From assembly GCA_009746045.1 (NCBI GenBank), contig RPFO01000643.1:451089-515088 (forward strand): 64,000 nucleotides of DNA, in the 5' to 3' direction. The stretch is from Mesostigma viride (lineage: Eukaryota; Streptophyta; Mesostigmatophyceae; Mesostigmatales; Mesostigmataceae). A program made the position numbers and the translations under genes. A model generated the notes under the pieces. That model saw only the letters and a list, made by a program, of their open reading frames with translations. It was not told the origin of the DNA and made no database searches. Positions 1 to 17,337 of this stretch are shown piece after piece; the first letter of the stretch is position 1, and each line of letters opens with the position of its first letter.

Positions 1-1696
1 AACGGTTGAAGGCGATGCGGCATGCTGCGAGGTGTCAGTGTTAGGACGGGACCAGCCAAACCGGTGGAAGGCGATGCGGCACGCTGTCGTGTTTCAGCAC
101 TAGGGTGCATGGCATGGGCACGGAGCAAACGACAAAGCAAGCATTCACGACTTGATCATGTCATAGGGTATAATACTTGGTCAGGTCACAGGGCAGCGGG
201 ATTGAAACCAAACAAGGGAAGGAAGAATGATAACGCAATCTAGGGTATTCATGTTCTCTGGATACTCTCCCACGCGCTGTTTGCATGGGTATAAGGCATC
301 ATGAATAATTATGTTCCCTTTGAAATTGGGTTGAGGAGATTTCGTGGTATGATTGTTGGTGGCACGGCAGGATGATGACGAGGGGTAGCAACATGACGAG
401 GAGCGGTGCGAACTTCAGGCTGCCTGACCATCGGTTATCGAGATTGCGCCCAGCCCACACCTGGATTTTGAGTAAGGGGACGCTTACTCTGGGACATCGC
501 TACGGCATCCGCCATTAACGTCTACCAATTGTACAGGAAGCCTCGGCGGAAGAACAATAGCGAGCTGCATCGCCCCGATCGGTAAGCAACAGAGATTTTA
601 GCAGGTTACCTTCAACCTCGGCAGGTGTTGCGCGAAAACGCCGAATTTTGGCGATGCCCTCTCTGCTCGGCATATCGTTAACAGGGTCTAAAGAAGAGCG
701 CTTCTGCATTTTAGGACGCAGCTAGCGCCCTAAGCAACCGTCGATAAGGATCCTATGCCCCTTGCGAGGAGAAAAATGGGACTTTGAAGAGACCGACGGC
801 CTCAATGGTCCAGTGCACCATGGTAACCGGTCAAAATCTGCAAATTGACGCTGTAAGCAATCCGGCAAGAAACGTCGGGAATCCCGCCTTTTAAACCAGC
901 TCTCGTGCACTTCTGGACGCTAGCACTGCATATCAACATACCGTTACAGCACTGATCGCTTGGCAATGTATCATAAGCTGTTGCATTCAGAAATCCTTTG
1001 TAAACTGTGTAAGAGATAATAACGTCAAGAAGGCAGGATACCTGTGCGCGATAGCTGTGTGACCGTAAGATGGCTGGATATCTATCCTCTCAATGATAAA
1101 CAGTCGCTCTAGTTATCGAACTGCGTCTGGTGCTGCCATTCATTCTTAAAAATTATTTATTTAATGGCTTTGTCTTTACTCATTGCCCTGCACCTTACGG
1201 GAATTGTGATGATGCTCGAGAGTCGAGACTCGAGAGTCGTGCTGTACTCCACTACGATACAGCTGCTGTGAGTGCGTGAAACTGTCACGTGCAACAGGCG
1301 TGCAACCTAAAATTGTTGTGCGAGCCACTCGTCAGCCAGTCATCAGTGCTGGTGATCATTCCCACGCTGGTCACGGTACATAGAAAAATGATTTGGTACA
1401 TGACTTACATCCCTAGCACTTGGCAATAATGCATCGCGATATGGATTCCGTAATATTAACGAAAGTAGGCACCAATCCTTTTTTTTGTGATACGTGAAAC
1501 CGTATACGTGTCCGACGTTGGAATTATCTAAACGCACAGTTACTGGTGGTGCTGGCTGGATTTTCAGATGTCCGGAACAGGTGCGCGACAGGTGCGCATT
1601 ATTATCCGACTCCATAATTCCATCCCAGTAATAATTTGCGTCACTGTTGTTGTAAGCGTTCATCAAAGCGACATATGATAAGAAGACGGTATTAAC
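1..1696. other. No recognisable gene
   Basis: No convincing coding region or RNA gene. Positions 2-48 and 61-105 hold two diverged copies of a roughly 43-bp direct repeat (core GGCGATGCGGCA). A small nested palindrome built from CTCGAG lies near 1214-1240. The rest is unique sequence that may include the promoter of the gene starting at 1697, but no TATA box stands out. Confidence 0.6.
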
Positions 1697-4272
1697 ATGG
1701 CCATGTCGTGTGCGTTAACGCGGTGCGTAGCTCCACGGACTGTATCAGTCCCCTCGGCCCATGCTTCCCAAAAAGGACATTCTGATTTGGCAGAAACGAG
1801 AACCAAGCTTTCGAAATGCGAGCAAGGCAGGAAGAGTCTACAGGCCGCCTGGTGGGGGAAGCAGCTTGCATTTCAAAGTTTACCGCGCCCATCCTCTAAT
1901 GTAGCTACCTACGCCGCCAATCCAACAGTAGCCTTAGGGGGGCTGGAGTTGGGCATTGGAGCTGGCGTACTTTTCCTCGTCTCTATGGGCGGCCTTGCTT
2001 TGATGAAAAGCACTGAGAAGCTCGCTGAAATGAGCGGCGCCAACAAGGTAAAAATTCTACCCGCGCCGTTCGTGCTCGTGCAGTTAGAGTCTGGGCTGCA
2101 TGTCTGGCAGATTTCTAGATGACTGGATGACGGCCTGGATTGATACACGCAGCTGCGATGCGACAAAAGGCTAGATAAGGAACATGCACAAAGGCGGCCT
2201 CATTGTCATGTGCATTCCTCCATCGGCTTCTGCATGTACAGAAGGCATCGGCTGGGTGGAAGAACGGAAGAAGAACCCTGATCCCGTACAACTCTTGCTA
2301 GTACGCTTGCTTTGCGAGGCTACAACGCCCTCGGCAGATCTTTTCAAATCCCCTGCAATCCTCTTTGCAATCCTTGCGATGTCGTTCCCCGCGGCTCCCT
2401 TTGGTCCTTGCCCCTCTGTTTCTGTTTGTTGTCCGTGCCGCACAAACAAACAGAACCGTGCCCTACACATACGCACGAGCACACAGCTGTATACAATCTA
2501 ATTCCGACATGAGGGCAAATGGCAGTTTCACGTTTAAAGTTTTTCTGATATGAGCTATTAATGTTGATGAAGGGGATGTTGATGGGCAGCCAACCATCGT
2601 TCTACTTTCTCCGTATGATAAGTTTCAAACCGCATCAGGGGGGGGCTAAGTCGGGACTAGGCCTACGCTTTTCAGCACCTGGACCAATCGGGCAGTAGTT
2701 TCTGAATCCTTCTCTGCCTTTGCTGATGTAATCGGATGATATTTTTTTGCCTCTGGCACAACTTGCGCTGTGAGGTCATGTTGGCTCGCTGACATCATTC
2801 AACATACGACTTCTGCTGACATCATACAAACATATTATTTGACACGCGTCCCATGACAGGGATGCAACTCTAACGAAAGCTACAAGCTCTTTCTGGTCAC
2901 TGGGTTGCCATGATGCTGCATTGCTGAAATCAAATTTGTTCATGTAACTTGAACCGCTGAGATAACGTTCGTTGTGGGTGCACCCCCAGCCCAAGTGCCC
3001 AACGTGCGACGGGACAGGGACGTGTGTCAGCTGCGACGGCACCGGTTTCATTGCCAGGATTAGCGAGGATGAGGCCAACAAGGCCAGAAACAAGGCGGCG
3101 GACTACTCCAAGAAGTACACGGCAGGGTGAGTCTATAGTGACCCTCCATAGTGACCTTTGAGGCCAACAAGGCCAAGACCAAGGTGGCGGACTACTCCAA
3201 GAAATGCACAGCAGGGTGAATCTATAACGACCCTCTATAGTCACCTTGAGCACATACCATGGTTTCTATTTCTATTTTTGAGAAGTACTCGGCAGGGTGT
3301 TTTCGGAACGGTTTTTGCCACAACATCCCATTATAGCATACTTCCGCGTGTGTTCTTGCTGTAGTCCAACAAGTACTCTGACAAGTACACGGCAGGGTGC
3401 ATGTTCTGGTGTTGCCAAGAGTTTGCTGATTGAGATGGTTGTTGTTGACGTCTTTAGTGCACTTGCCTCTTTCTAGTCTCACTTATAAAGTGCCGCTGCT
3501 ATAAATAATAAAACAAATACTGCCTCACTTCCATGTTGGTGAATTGAGGTTGCCGGCTACCCACACTTACCCAGTTCAGAATGCATGCTCATGCAGCTTG
3601 TGGGGGTGGGGGTGGGGGTGGGGGTGGGGGTGGGGGTGGGGGTGGGGGTGGGGGTGGGGGTGGGGCTGGGGCTGGGGCTGGGGCTGGGGCTGGGGCTGGG
3701 GCTGGGGCTGGGGCTGGGGCTGGGGCTGGGGCTGGGGCTGGGGCTGGGGCTGGGGCTGGGGCTGGGGCTGGGGCTGGGGCTGGGGCTGAGGCTGGGGCTG
3801 GGGCTGGGGCTGGGGCTTGGGGTGGGGGGTGGGGGATGGGGGGTTGAGGGGAAAGGAGGGGGTGGGAGGGAGGCCAACCTCGACCGCTGGATGGAGTCAC
3901 AATAGTGGAGCATCGTTGCATGCTAGTTACTCAGACACACTGTCCACGAACGCAAGGGATTAGGCATCCCTTGTTGGACAATGGTTGTCTCACGCTGGTA
4001 TTTCCAGTAATACCAAAGAGACAACTACTTGTGATGCTAGTATACTGACAGCGCTTCCTGGAAGCGCTGGAGAAAGCGATGTGACCTGATTCATCCCACC
4101 TGATGTGATGTGGTGCAATCCCCTTGTGAATGCCAGGCTTCCAAAGAAATGGAAGTACTGCCTGGACTGCAAGGGAGAGCGGCTCTGCTCAACCTGCTTT
4201 GGGAGAGGGTGGGTGGAGCCTGGCACCCAAGGCACCTCGGGAGCTGTCAAGGCTGAGAGCCCGCAAGAGTGA
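1697..4272 (+). CDS. Chloroplast DnaJ-type zinc-finger protein, LQY1/BSD2-like, 3 exons
   Basis: Exons 1697-2047, 2990-3126 and 4137-4272, with donors GTAAAA and GTGAGT and CAG acceptors. Phases agree at both junctions (0/0 and 2/2), giving about 207 residues. The first 60 residues are rich in Ser, Arg and Ala and lack acidic clusters, like a plastid transit peptide. A hydrophobic segment follows ([15 protein letters not shown], about residues 91-105). Exon 2 encodes [17 protein letters not shown] and exon 3 [18 protein letters not shown], that is two pairs of CxxC motifs of the DnaJ cysteine-rich type. One membrane segment plus four CxxC motifs is the layout of plant LQY1, a thylakoid protein involved in photosystem II repair; BSD2-type chaperones share the zinc finger. 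The exact subfamily is inferred. It stands apart from the accessory genes: no palindromic repeats in its introns. Confidence 0.72.
3070..3415 (+). repeat. Tandem copies of an exon end with its splice donor
   Basis: The 3' end of exon 2 of the zinc-finger gene plus its GTGAGT donor (3070-3158) is repeated at about 3160-3246 with a few changes. Shorter diverged copies of the TACTCCAAGAAGTACACGGC region, each followed by AGGGTG, occur near 3280-3300 and 3368-3400. The copies lie inside intron 2 and could act as decoy or alternative donors. Confidence 0.6.
3600..3825. repeat. GGGGGT / GGGGCT hexanucleotide array in intron 2
   Basis: About ten units of GGGGGT followed by about 26 units of GGGGCT, inside the second intron of the zinc-finger gene. 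All frames are open through it (Gly-Val, Gly-Leu or Trp-Gly dipeptides), so the apparent reading frames here are artefacts. The G-rich strand can form quadruplexes. Confidence 0.95.
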
Positions 4273-4318
4273 CGGCCGTTACCGGGTGAAAGTGCACCCT
4301 GTTGCGTTCTAGCAACAG

Positions 4319-4433
4319 TGTGTTGACTTATGTTACCCACTACATTGGTGTTGACTAATATTACCTGCTACATCGGTATTGACTAATATTACCTGCTACA
4401 TTGGTGTTGACTAATATTACCTGCTACATTCTA
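4319..4433. repeat. 28-bp minisatellite, four copies
   Basis: Four near-identical copies of a unit containing GTTGACTAATATTACCTGCT lie just downstream of the zinc-finger gene stop codon, probably in its 3' flank. A TTAA-rich stretch follows at 4449-4466. No gene is seen from here to 4802. Confidence 0.85.
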
Positions 4434-4802
4434 CGAGACTGTGCCCATTAATTAATTAATTAATTAGACTGTGCCCATGGCCCAAGGATGGGGTCAGCTT
4501 GCTGATGCGTAGAGTAAAGAGTAATAGGCTGCCCCATGGTCTAGAGCCCACTGGCACCGATGGGCTTGCAGAACACATTTAGAGGCGCGCCGGATTGGGA
4601 TAATACTAAAGACCGTAACCCAAGCCATGAGCATCCCCGCTGGCAAAAAAGATCGAGACGAGCCACGAGGTAGCCATGGCTGACGGCGCGGAGCTCATAA
4701 CTTTTACGTTTGGGCACCGAATTCGGCCGTGAATATCACAATCGCTTCGTCTTTCTAAGACGCACACGCTGATATATTTTCCCGAAGCTATTATGCAATA
4801 TC

Positions 4803-5030
4803 ATGGCGAGCAAACGCACCTCGACGCAGCGCAGCTTAGCGGCAGCGCTGAGCCCTAAAGCTCCGCAAGAAGCTACGCCTAGAGTTCCGCCGCCCGGCCT
4901 GGAAGGCAGCAGTACCACTTCCCAAGCTTTAGTGGTACATTCGGCCCCTTCTTCGGCCTCTCCTGAGCCCAAGCGCAGTCGTCCCACCGAGCCTGAGCCA
5001 CCCAGCCAGTTTTGCGATAGGTCCGAGTGA
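4803..5030 (+). CDS. Hypothetical 75-aa Pro/Ser-rich protein or first exon
   Basis: An ATG-initiated frame of 75 residues with a natural-looking composition: a basic N-terminus (MASKRTSTQR), then Pro/Ser/Glu-rich disordered sequence with a KRSRP basic patch that could be a nuclear localisation signal. It has no domain I recognise. It may be the first exon of a longer gene, since several CAG and GT dinucleotides lie near its end, but I found no convincing second exon. It could also be chance coding in GC-rich DNA. Confidence 0.3.
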   Translation: MASKRTSTQRSLAAALSPKAPQEATPRVPPPGLEGSSTTSQALVVHSAPSSASPEPKRSRPTEPEPPSQFCDRSE

Positions 5031-5545
5031 CCATGCATGCAGCTGGGGGGGCCCACAATCAATCTACAATACCCATGCCAAATTTTATTACTTGAGGAGA
5101 CGCCATTTCAACAAATACATGACAATTGATGCTCATTGTGAATGCGTTTCCACATGAAATCATTACCATTTCATGCAATTTGGTCACTGGTGCGCTTTCC
5201 GCGTGCACTTTTCATTACTAGATTGCTTAAATTTATTAAAATTTATTAACATTTATTAAAATTTATTCAAGTCGGGGTAAAATTGGCTGTTTTTGTCATA
5301 GTGTCATGCACTCGGAGGGTAAGCAAGTGAGACAAGTTGTAGATTATTTACAATTGCACAACCCTCTCCACGACCCCGCTAGTTCTATTTATAGAACGAA
5401 TTATAATTATTGCCAAAATTGTGCACAAGCCTGTGCACAACCCAACCAGTAATTCCCACTTGAACTTTGAATATTCAAGTGAATGCTCTGGAGACAGATG
5501 TACAGATCGATCTTTACAAATGTACACGAGTTCAGATCAAGCTAT
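5031..5545. other. AT-rich spacer, no gene
   Basis: No coding signal. AT-rich, with short repeats of AAATTTATTA at 5226-5270. It lies downstream of the stop codon of the minus-strand gene that ends at 5546, so it probably includes that gene's 3' untranslated region. Confidence 0.6.
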
Positions 5546-8500
5546 CTAACTACCTACTAACAGGCGTTTCTTTACACCCCGTCCGCTGGGCTTCTTTACA
5601 CCCCCCTCCCGCACATCTGCGCCAGCCTTCCCTTGAGGTTTTCGTTTGCCCTGCCCTGCGGCTTGGTCTCCCCCCTTCTCTTGGAGTCGTGGGGAAGATC
5701 TGGTCGCTGGGGAAGATCTGGTCGCCAGGTACCCCTTGTCCATCCACCACTCCAAATACGTTCCCTCAGGTGGCTTGAAACAGTTCCGCATCTCGTCTTG
5801 TTGTACCTTGAAAATTGCCGCGGGCATCGTCCCCTGCTCCCCATTAATCCAGATTCCCTTTTCGTCACACCCTTCTGCCCAAAATTTAACGTACCACACG
5901 CCCGTTTTATCCACCTTTCGAACGACTCCATGCACCAGGAACGTGTCGACGTGGAAATCAGGCATGTGTGCCAGCTTCATTGGGTCTGCATTGAGTTTAG
6001 CCACCGAATCAGCAGCCCACGTGGGCTTCCACAACGTATCAAGGCGCTGGGATTGGTTCTTCCGATACTGGCAAAATTCACCGCCGTGCTTGCACAATAC
6101 CGAAACCGGACATCCAACAGGCGAGCGGGGCACGACCCGTTTCCCCCCCCCCCACCTTCCAGATTCTCCATCCACGGCTGCCAACTTGGTGGTGGCACTT
6201 TCTTGTCTAGTGGCTTGGGCTGGGTTGCGGTAACTGTGACACGTCTTTGTGGCGCTTCCTCCTCAGGTTCCGATTCTTCCGATTCTTCCGAATCTTCCTC
6301 AAACCCTTTGGGTGGGCCGCCATGCGCGTCATCCTTTGGCGGCTCCTCTTCAGACTCGTCACCTGTGGGTGGGACAAGCAATGACGAGCGGCGCAATTAG
6401 TTATCATTACAATCGCAAATCAAACTTGGGAATATGCAAACATCATAATTTAACCGACCATATTCACTCAGATTAACTTACCCTTTGACAGATGACTAGC
6501 CGTTGCTCTTGATCGAACGTGCCCGCCAGGCGAAAGGAGCTTTTTGCAGTAGTCGACGGCACGCCCCAACATCCCCCCCCAGACGCCCCCGAATTCCCCT
6601 TCGAGCCTCCCTCCCCTCCCCCCCCCTCCTTCCCCCCTTCCCCCGATGCGCCGGTCGACCCGCCCCCCTCTCCGCCCTTCTCTCCGCCCCCCTCTCCGCC
6701 CTTTGACCCGCCCCCCTCTCCGCCCTTCGACCCGCCCCCCTCTCCGTCCTTCGACCCCCCCCCTCTCCGCCCTTCGACCCCCCCCCTCTCCGCCCTTCGA
6801 CCCGCCCCCCTCTCCGTCCTTCGACCCCCCCCCTCTCCGCCCTTCGACCCGCCCCCCTCTCCGCCCTTTGACCCGCCCCCCTCTCCGTCCTTCGACCCCC
6901 CCCCTCTCCGCCCTTCGACCCGCCCCCCTCTCCGCCCTTCGAACCCCCCCCTCTCCGTCCTTCGACCCGCCCCCCTTATCACCACCCTCATTCCCGCCCC
7001 CCTCATCATCGCCGGCACCATCATCACCAACCTCCTCCCCATCATCACCCCCATGTGACCCGACATCCTCATCATCCCCCATTGAGACGTCTTCGGCCGA
7101 GGGGGTCTCCGAGGCGGCGCGCTTCCGGCGTTTCTTTTTGGTGCCAGCGCCTGCCGTCTCCAGCGGACGCTTCTGGGCTGCACCCGCAATTTCCTTGCCC
7201 GAACGGCCGTTGGGATTGGAAATATCCTCCCCCTCAGGCCGCTTCCCAAGTACCTTCAGAAGGACCTTAAACCCATCCACCTGCTCCTTTGACCCAATGA
7301 AGATCACGGGTGGGTTGAAGAATCCCGTGAAATCGCCTAGGTACGACGACCAGGCGTCCTTCACACCATTGAAATCTCCACAATCCTTCGCCGCCTTCCA
7401 GTCCCTTTTCTCCACCCACGCACCCGTTCGACCCTTCAACAATTCCTCATCATTCCACAGCTTCGCGTGGTGTTCCAAATTCAGCAGCCATATCCCATTC
7501 TTGATATCCGGCTGGTTCACCCCCCCCTTCCTCTTCACAACAAATTCGAACCCCTCCATTGCATTAAGTACCACTTGAGCCAACCGTGTCGGCCCATCGC
7601 TTTTCTCCCACGCGAAAGTCTTCATCATGAACTCACAGGTCGTTTCCCCGTCAGACCCGTAAATTTTCTTAGAAATCCACGGGCCCTGCTGCTCGATTTC
7701 GGATGCCAGCTCCTCCGACCCAAACTTCCGCGGGGGTTCCCGCTTCTCCCCCACCTTTTTTTGGCGACCCGACTGGACGTCCTCTGCCTCGGCATGTTCG
7801 GCTTGGCCTTCCTCCGGCACAGCCCCCGTCACCACCACAGCCCCCGCCACAGGCTGTACGGGTTGGGGCACCACAGCCTGTTCGGTTGGGGGTTCGGGCG
7901 CAATCAGGACCCACCATTTCGTTTCCTCCTTGTGGGTCGTCCCAAAATCCGTCCTCTCCAGCAGTGCAAGTGGGAAGGTGGAATCGTCCCTCCCCGTTGG
8001 CCTGATAACCGCCCTTAGTCTCTTGGCAGCTACAGCGACCGTATCGGCCACCCTCTGAAGGGCGCTGTCGGATTCCGAAGGCTGCATCGGCAACCAGCCG
8101 AGGTCGCGTGGTTCGGGGTATTTCCCCAAATCGCGGTTGTAGATCATGAAAAGCTGGACCATCACCTCGCAGAAGATCTTGGCCATGTATGTCAGGTCAT
8201 ACAAGCACTGAGGAGGAACGTGTTTGGCCTTCACGGTTGCCATGATAGACGGCCAGAATCGAAAGCGGGCTAGACTCCTCCACCCTTCCTGTTTGATCCC
8301 CCCCCCTTCCTCATCACCCTTCCCTCCCCGTCCAGCTTGTCCGCTGCCACGATGTCCAGAAACTCTGCAAGCTCCTTGGCCAGCTTGTCCTCAATCGGCA
8401 TTCCACATCTACTGTCGTCGTTCGGAGCGACCGTTTCATCCTTCACAGCCGAGATGAAGTCGTAGACTTGGGTTTTCTCCGATTCGGACAAACCACCCTC

Positions 8501-10468
8501 GTTCAATCGCCCTCCAACCCGCTCCTCACCACCCTCCTCCCCCTCCCCGTCCTTCCTTGCCTTCTCAGTGCTGCTTGAAACCCCATGAATCAAATTCCAT
8601 ATTTCTTTCTGGTCCTGAAGGGGCACCTCCGGCTTATCCCAGGATTCCTCCATGTGCGTCTTGAAATAGTTGTGCACTTCCAGCAGCGCCGTCCCCCTCG
8701 ACTTTTTGGAAACGGCCTCGTCTTCTGCATTCAGCCCCCCTCCGATCAGGGCAACCCTCCGATGCGCCTCTCTCCCCTGCATGCATGAAATGTGAATCAG
8801 TGTTTGAGACAAAAAACGGTCATACAACACACGACCTGACATTTTGTCCTTACACTTTGGAAGATCGGCCGTTCCCGAACAAAAATCACACCCTAATTTC
8901 CAGTTTCCAACGGCCGTTGGCGCAAGAAAAATCACACCCTAATTTCCAGGTTCCAACGGCCGTTGGCGCAAGAAAAATGTCGACCGAATTTCCAGGTTCC
9001 AACGGCCGTTGGCGCAAGAAAAATCACACCCTAATTTCCAGGTTCCAACGGCCGTTGGCGCAAGAAAAATCACACCCTAATTTCCAGGTTCCAACGGCCG
9101 TTGGCGCAAGAAAAATCACACCCTAATTTCCAGGTTCCAACGGCCGTTGGCGCAAGAAAAATGTCGACCGAATTTCCAGGTTCCAACGGCCGTTGGCGCA
9201 AGAAAAATATCAACAAAATTTCCAGGTTCCAACGGCCGTTGGCGAAAGAAAAATCACACACTAATTTCCAGGTTCCAACGGCCGTTGGCGAACAAAAATC
9301 ACATCTAGTGCCTACAACGTTCCCACACCCGATCCGTTATATTTACCTTTTGCGTCCGCATGTCCTTCATGGGCGGGATCAGTGCTTCCCCCTCCACCTC
9401 CCAGCCCTTGAGCACGTCCAGATTGGTGTACATGAACTTGTCCGCGTCCCTCACCAACCCCCTCCACAAATCAAACGCCTCCTCGGTTGTCTCCACGTAC
9501 TTGCCCTTTTGTTTACCGGCAATCTCGCCAGCTATCGCAGTCCTCACTTGCTCGTCTGAGCCCTCAAAAATCACGGACTTCAACATCTGCGTGTAGTGGT
9601 TGCCGTCCAGCACGGCAAACTGCGCAAACACGAAAGGCTTGTCGTACGCGAGCATGTAGCCCAACGCGGTGTTCGTGAGCTCAAGTACTGCCTCACGGTC
9701 AGATGCATCTGACCACTCGGACGTATTCAAGTCCATGGTGATCAAATCCTCGGAGCACGCGGCCGCCATATCCTTCTTGGAGTACGTCCGGAGAATGGCC
9801 CTCCCTTCCTCGGCCGTTGGCGAACGAAAGTATCCGAACCTCTGCACGGCACGGTCACTGTCCTCCCCCGTCAGTTTTTTAATTTTGTCAGAAAACCCTG
9901 GATTCTCTTCCAGCCAGGCATTGTAAGAATCGGGCTCCTGGTCTGCCAGCACCTGCCACGCAAACCGGAAGATCAGCACGGCACATTTTGCCTTCGTCAG
10001 ACTTGTGCCGGCCCCCACGAACCACGGCGCGAGCCCCTTACAATTCCGCACCGTCACCGTCCGATGCCTCATTAGTTCCGGGAGTTGGCACAAGTTGCTA
10101 CTAAGGACCCGTACTTGAGTCGCAATCGCGGACCCCCCCACGATGTCGACATCGTCTGGAACTAGGCGTATCTTCTGCCGCAGATGAAACGCCGCCTGTA
10201 TGGTGTCAGTTAGATTCTTGTCGTGCACTTGAGAGGACGGCGCTGGCTCCCAGGAGTCCAAAATGCTGGGCTTCGCATTTCCAGCACGTGTCGTCAGCAG
10301 CCCCTTCCTCTCAAAGGTCTTCACAATCCCCGACCATAAGTCGGTGCCCGGAGCTCGTTGGCGCCAGTCCTCAAAAAATGTTGTGAGATGCCTTTCCGCC
10401 ACCCCATGTTCAATCTTGTAAGCCCACCTCCTCCGCTCTTCCTCCGTTCTCTGCCTTGACGGACGCCC
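5546..10468 (-). CDS. Large multi-exon protein of unknown function
   Basis: Three exons read on the minus strand: 10468-9347, 8776-6482 and 6362-5546. All have GT and AG borders and matching phases (0/0 between the first two, 1/1 between the last two), which is why I join them. The reading frame breaks at two C-runs on the + strand (8298-8306 and 6143-6153) and continues in another frame, probably homopolymer errors. The first exon encodes a soluble domain with FAVLDGNHYTQML, whose DGNH resembles the ParB/Srx fold motif only weakly. The middle exon has a helical domain, a basic KKKRRKR patch, an acidic Asp/Gly stretch and a low-complexity Gly/Arg/Glu tract; the last exon starts with an acidic Glu/Ser run and ends Lys/Arg-rich. 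That looks nuclear or nucleic-acid binding. I do not recognise the family. Mobile-element origin is possible because the introns carry the window's palindromic repeat. Confidence 0.55.
6560..6980 (-). repeat. C-rich low-complexity tract coding Gly/Arg/Glu repeats
   Basis: About 18 irregular copies of an 18-21 bp unit (GACCCGCCCCCCTCTCCGCC and variants on the + strand) inside the middle exon of the unknown gene. Read on the minus strand it gives repeats such as GGEGGGSKDG. The C-runs of 6-8 make the true frame here uncertain, although the frame continuing from both flanks stays open. Confidence 0.8.
8777..9346 (-). repeat. Intron made of nine 46-bp palindrome repeats
   Basis: A predicted 570-bp GT-AG intron of the unknown gene. 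Positions 8907-9290 are nine head-to-tail copies of a 46-bp unit, each with the 14-bp perfect palindrome CCAACGGCCGTTGG followed by CGCAAGAAAAATCACACC and an AATTTCCAGG segment. Starts at 8907, 8953, 8999, 9045 and 9091 show the exact period. Two units carry a variant spacer (ATGTCGACCG). Confidence 0.85.
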
Positions 10469-10517
10469 CTGATCACATGCAAAAAACATACAGATAGCCG
10501 GAAGGTCAGTACTATGT

Positions 10518-11085
10518 TCCAACGGCCATCGCCGGAAAAATAACACCCTAATTTCCAGGTTCCAACGGCCGTTGGCGCATGAAAATCACACCCTAATTTA
10601 CAGGTTCCAACGGCCGTTGGCGCATGAAAATCACACCCTAATTTCCAGGTTCCAACGGCCGTTGGCGACAGAAAAATCACACCCTAATTTCCAGGTTCCA
10701 ACGGCCGTTGGCGCGAGAAAAATGACACCCTAATTTCCAGGTTCCAACGGCCGTTGGCGCGAGAAAAATCACACCCTAATTTCCAGGTTCCAACGGCCGT
10801 TGGCGCAAGAAAAATGACACCCTAATTTCCAGGTTCCAACGGCCGTTGGCGACAGAAAAATCACACCCTAATTTCCAGGTTCCAACGGCCGTTGGCGCAT
10901 GAAAATCACACCCTAATTTACAGGTTCCAACGGCCGTTGGCGCATGAAAATCACACCCTAATTTACAGGTTCCAACGGCCGTTGGCGCATGAAAATCACA
11001 CCCTAATTTCAAGGTTCCGACGGCCGTTGGGCAAAAAAAAAATAACACCCTAATTTCCAAATTGCAACGGCCGTTGGCGCAAGAA
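10518..11085 (-). repeat. Second array of the 45-46 bp palindrome repeat
   Basis: About twelve copies of the same unit, with minor variants (CGCATGAAAATC, CGACAGAAAAATC). The array directly abuts the GGACAA hexanucleotide array and is followed at 10468 by an exon of the unknown gene. If the exon at 16512-16811 belongs to that gene, both arrays lie in one 6-kb intron. Confidence 0.9.
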
Positions 11086-11092
11086 AATCAAG

Positions 11093-16473
<5,381 letters not shown>

Positions 16474-16511
16474 TGGCGCAAGAAAATCCCATCTTTGTGC
16501 GTAACACCTAC

Positions 16512-16811
16512 CCGGGCAGCTGGCAGTGTCTTGTGGGTTGCTTTTCCAGTTGCTGCCGTCGCGGCATCGGAACCCGATGACCCAGAAGCCGCCGATTTCC
16601 TCCGCTCCTTCGCCGACTTTGCTGCATGAACGCCGCGCGCCTCTTGCCCCGACGATGGTGCGGGGGGAGGGGGCATTTGCTGTGCTGCCGCTGCAGCTTC
16701 CGACGGCGCGGAAGGGCCGGCGGCCGCAGGGGGCAACACCGGTGGCGGCGGAGAGCCCGGCGGCGGGGGCGCCGGCGGAGGGGAAGGCGGGTGGTTGTGC
16801 GTACAAGCACG
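16512..16811 (-). CDS. Candidate upstream exon, Pro/Ala-rich
   Basis: On the minus strand a CAG acceptor (exon start 16811) precedes about 100 codons of Pro/Ala/Ser-rich sequence (PPAPPPPGSPPPP), ending at a GTAGGT donor in phase 0. The next exon downstream on this strand, starting at 10468, also begins in phase 0, so this may be an earlier exon of the unknown gene ending at 5546. The intervening intron would be 6,043 bp. The link rests only on phase and orientation; it could be an exon of a different gene or chance coding in GC-rich DNA. Confidence 0.38.
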
Positions 16812-17337
16812 CTGTGACACGCAGACGACAAAGAAAAAATCCGCCGAATATGTTAGCAAGCGGTGCGGTGCAGCACACACATCTGACAAAGCTCATAGGT
16901 CAACCCTTAAAACCGTGTCCAACTGCCCGCTATAAAAACCGGGCAATTGTCACTTTCCATGATAATGTCCACAAACCAACCTAATAGTTAGTTATGGTCC
17001 ATTATAGGACACAAGCACACACATATATTCACCACCTTGGGGGTCATGTCATTGGTCATATTGCAATGTCCTATGGGTGCCAAATATAGCACCCCCTGAC
17101 AGAAAGGAAGCTAGTAAAGGGCTCATGAACACCAAGGTTGCATGTGGAGGAGCAGGGACCCAGCTGCAAGCTCTAACAATAAATGCCCACTACAAATAGC
17201 GGACAGTTTGGTTTGTGACACCTGTTAGCATTACAAAGCTCAATTCTCATCCCGTAGCAACAAAAATGTAATGTCCGCTGTAAATATCACTCAAAACGGC
17301 TAAAGGGTTAAAACGAAGTTGTAGTTGTTTTGCGGCA
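16812..17337. other. No recognisable gene
   Basis: Mixed-composition spacer without coding signal. Two motifs of the type ACTGCCCGCTATAAAAACCGGGCA (near 16921) and CCCACTACAAATAGCGGACA (near 17187) look like related short elements, but I cannot name them. Confidence 0.5.

Noticed and set aside
5633..7578. Plus-strand Pro/Ser-rich frames of 180-310 residues
   Set aside because: Shadows of the minus-strand unknown gene; the coding signal (splice phases, natural composition, continuing domains) is on the minus strand.
8907..11085. CRISPR-like array (regular palindromic repeat of constant period)
   Set aside because: The intervening segments are themselves repeated, not unique spacers; there are no cas genes; the context is eukaryotic introns.
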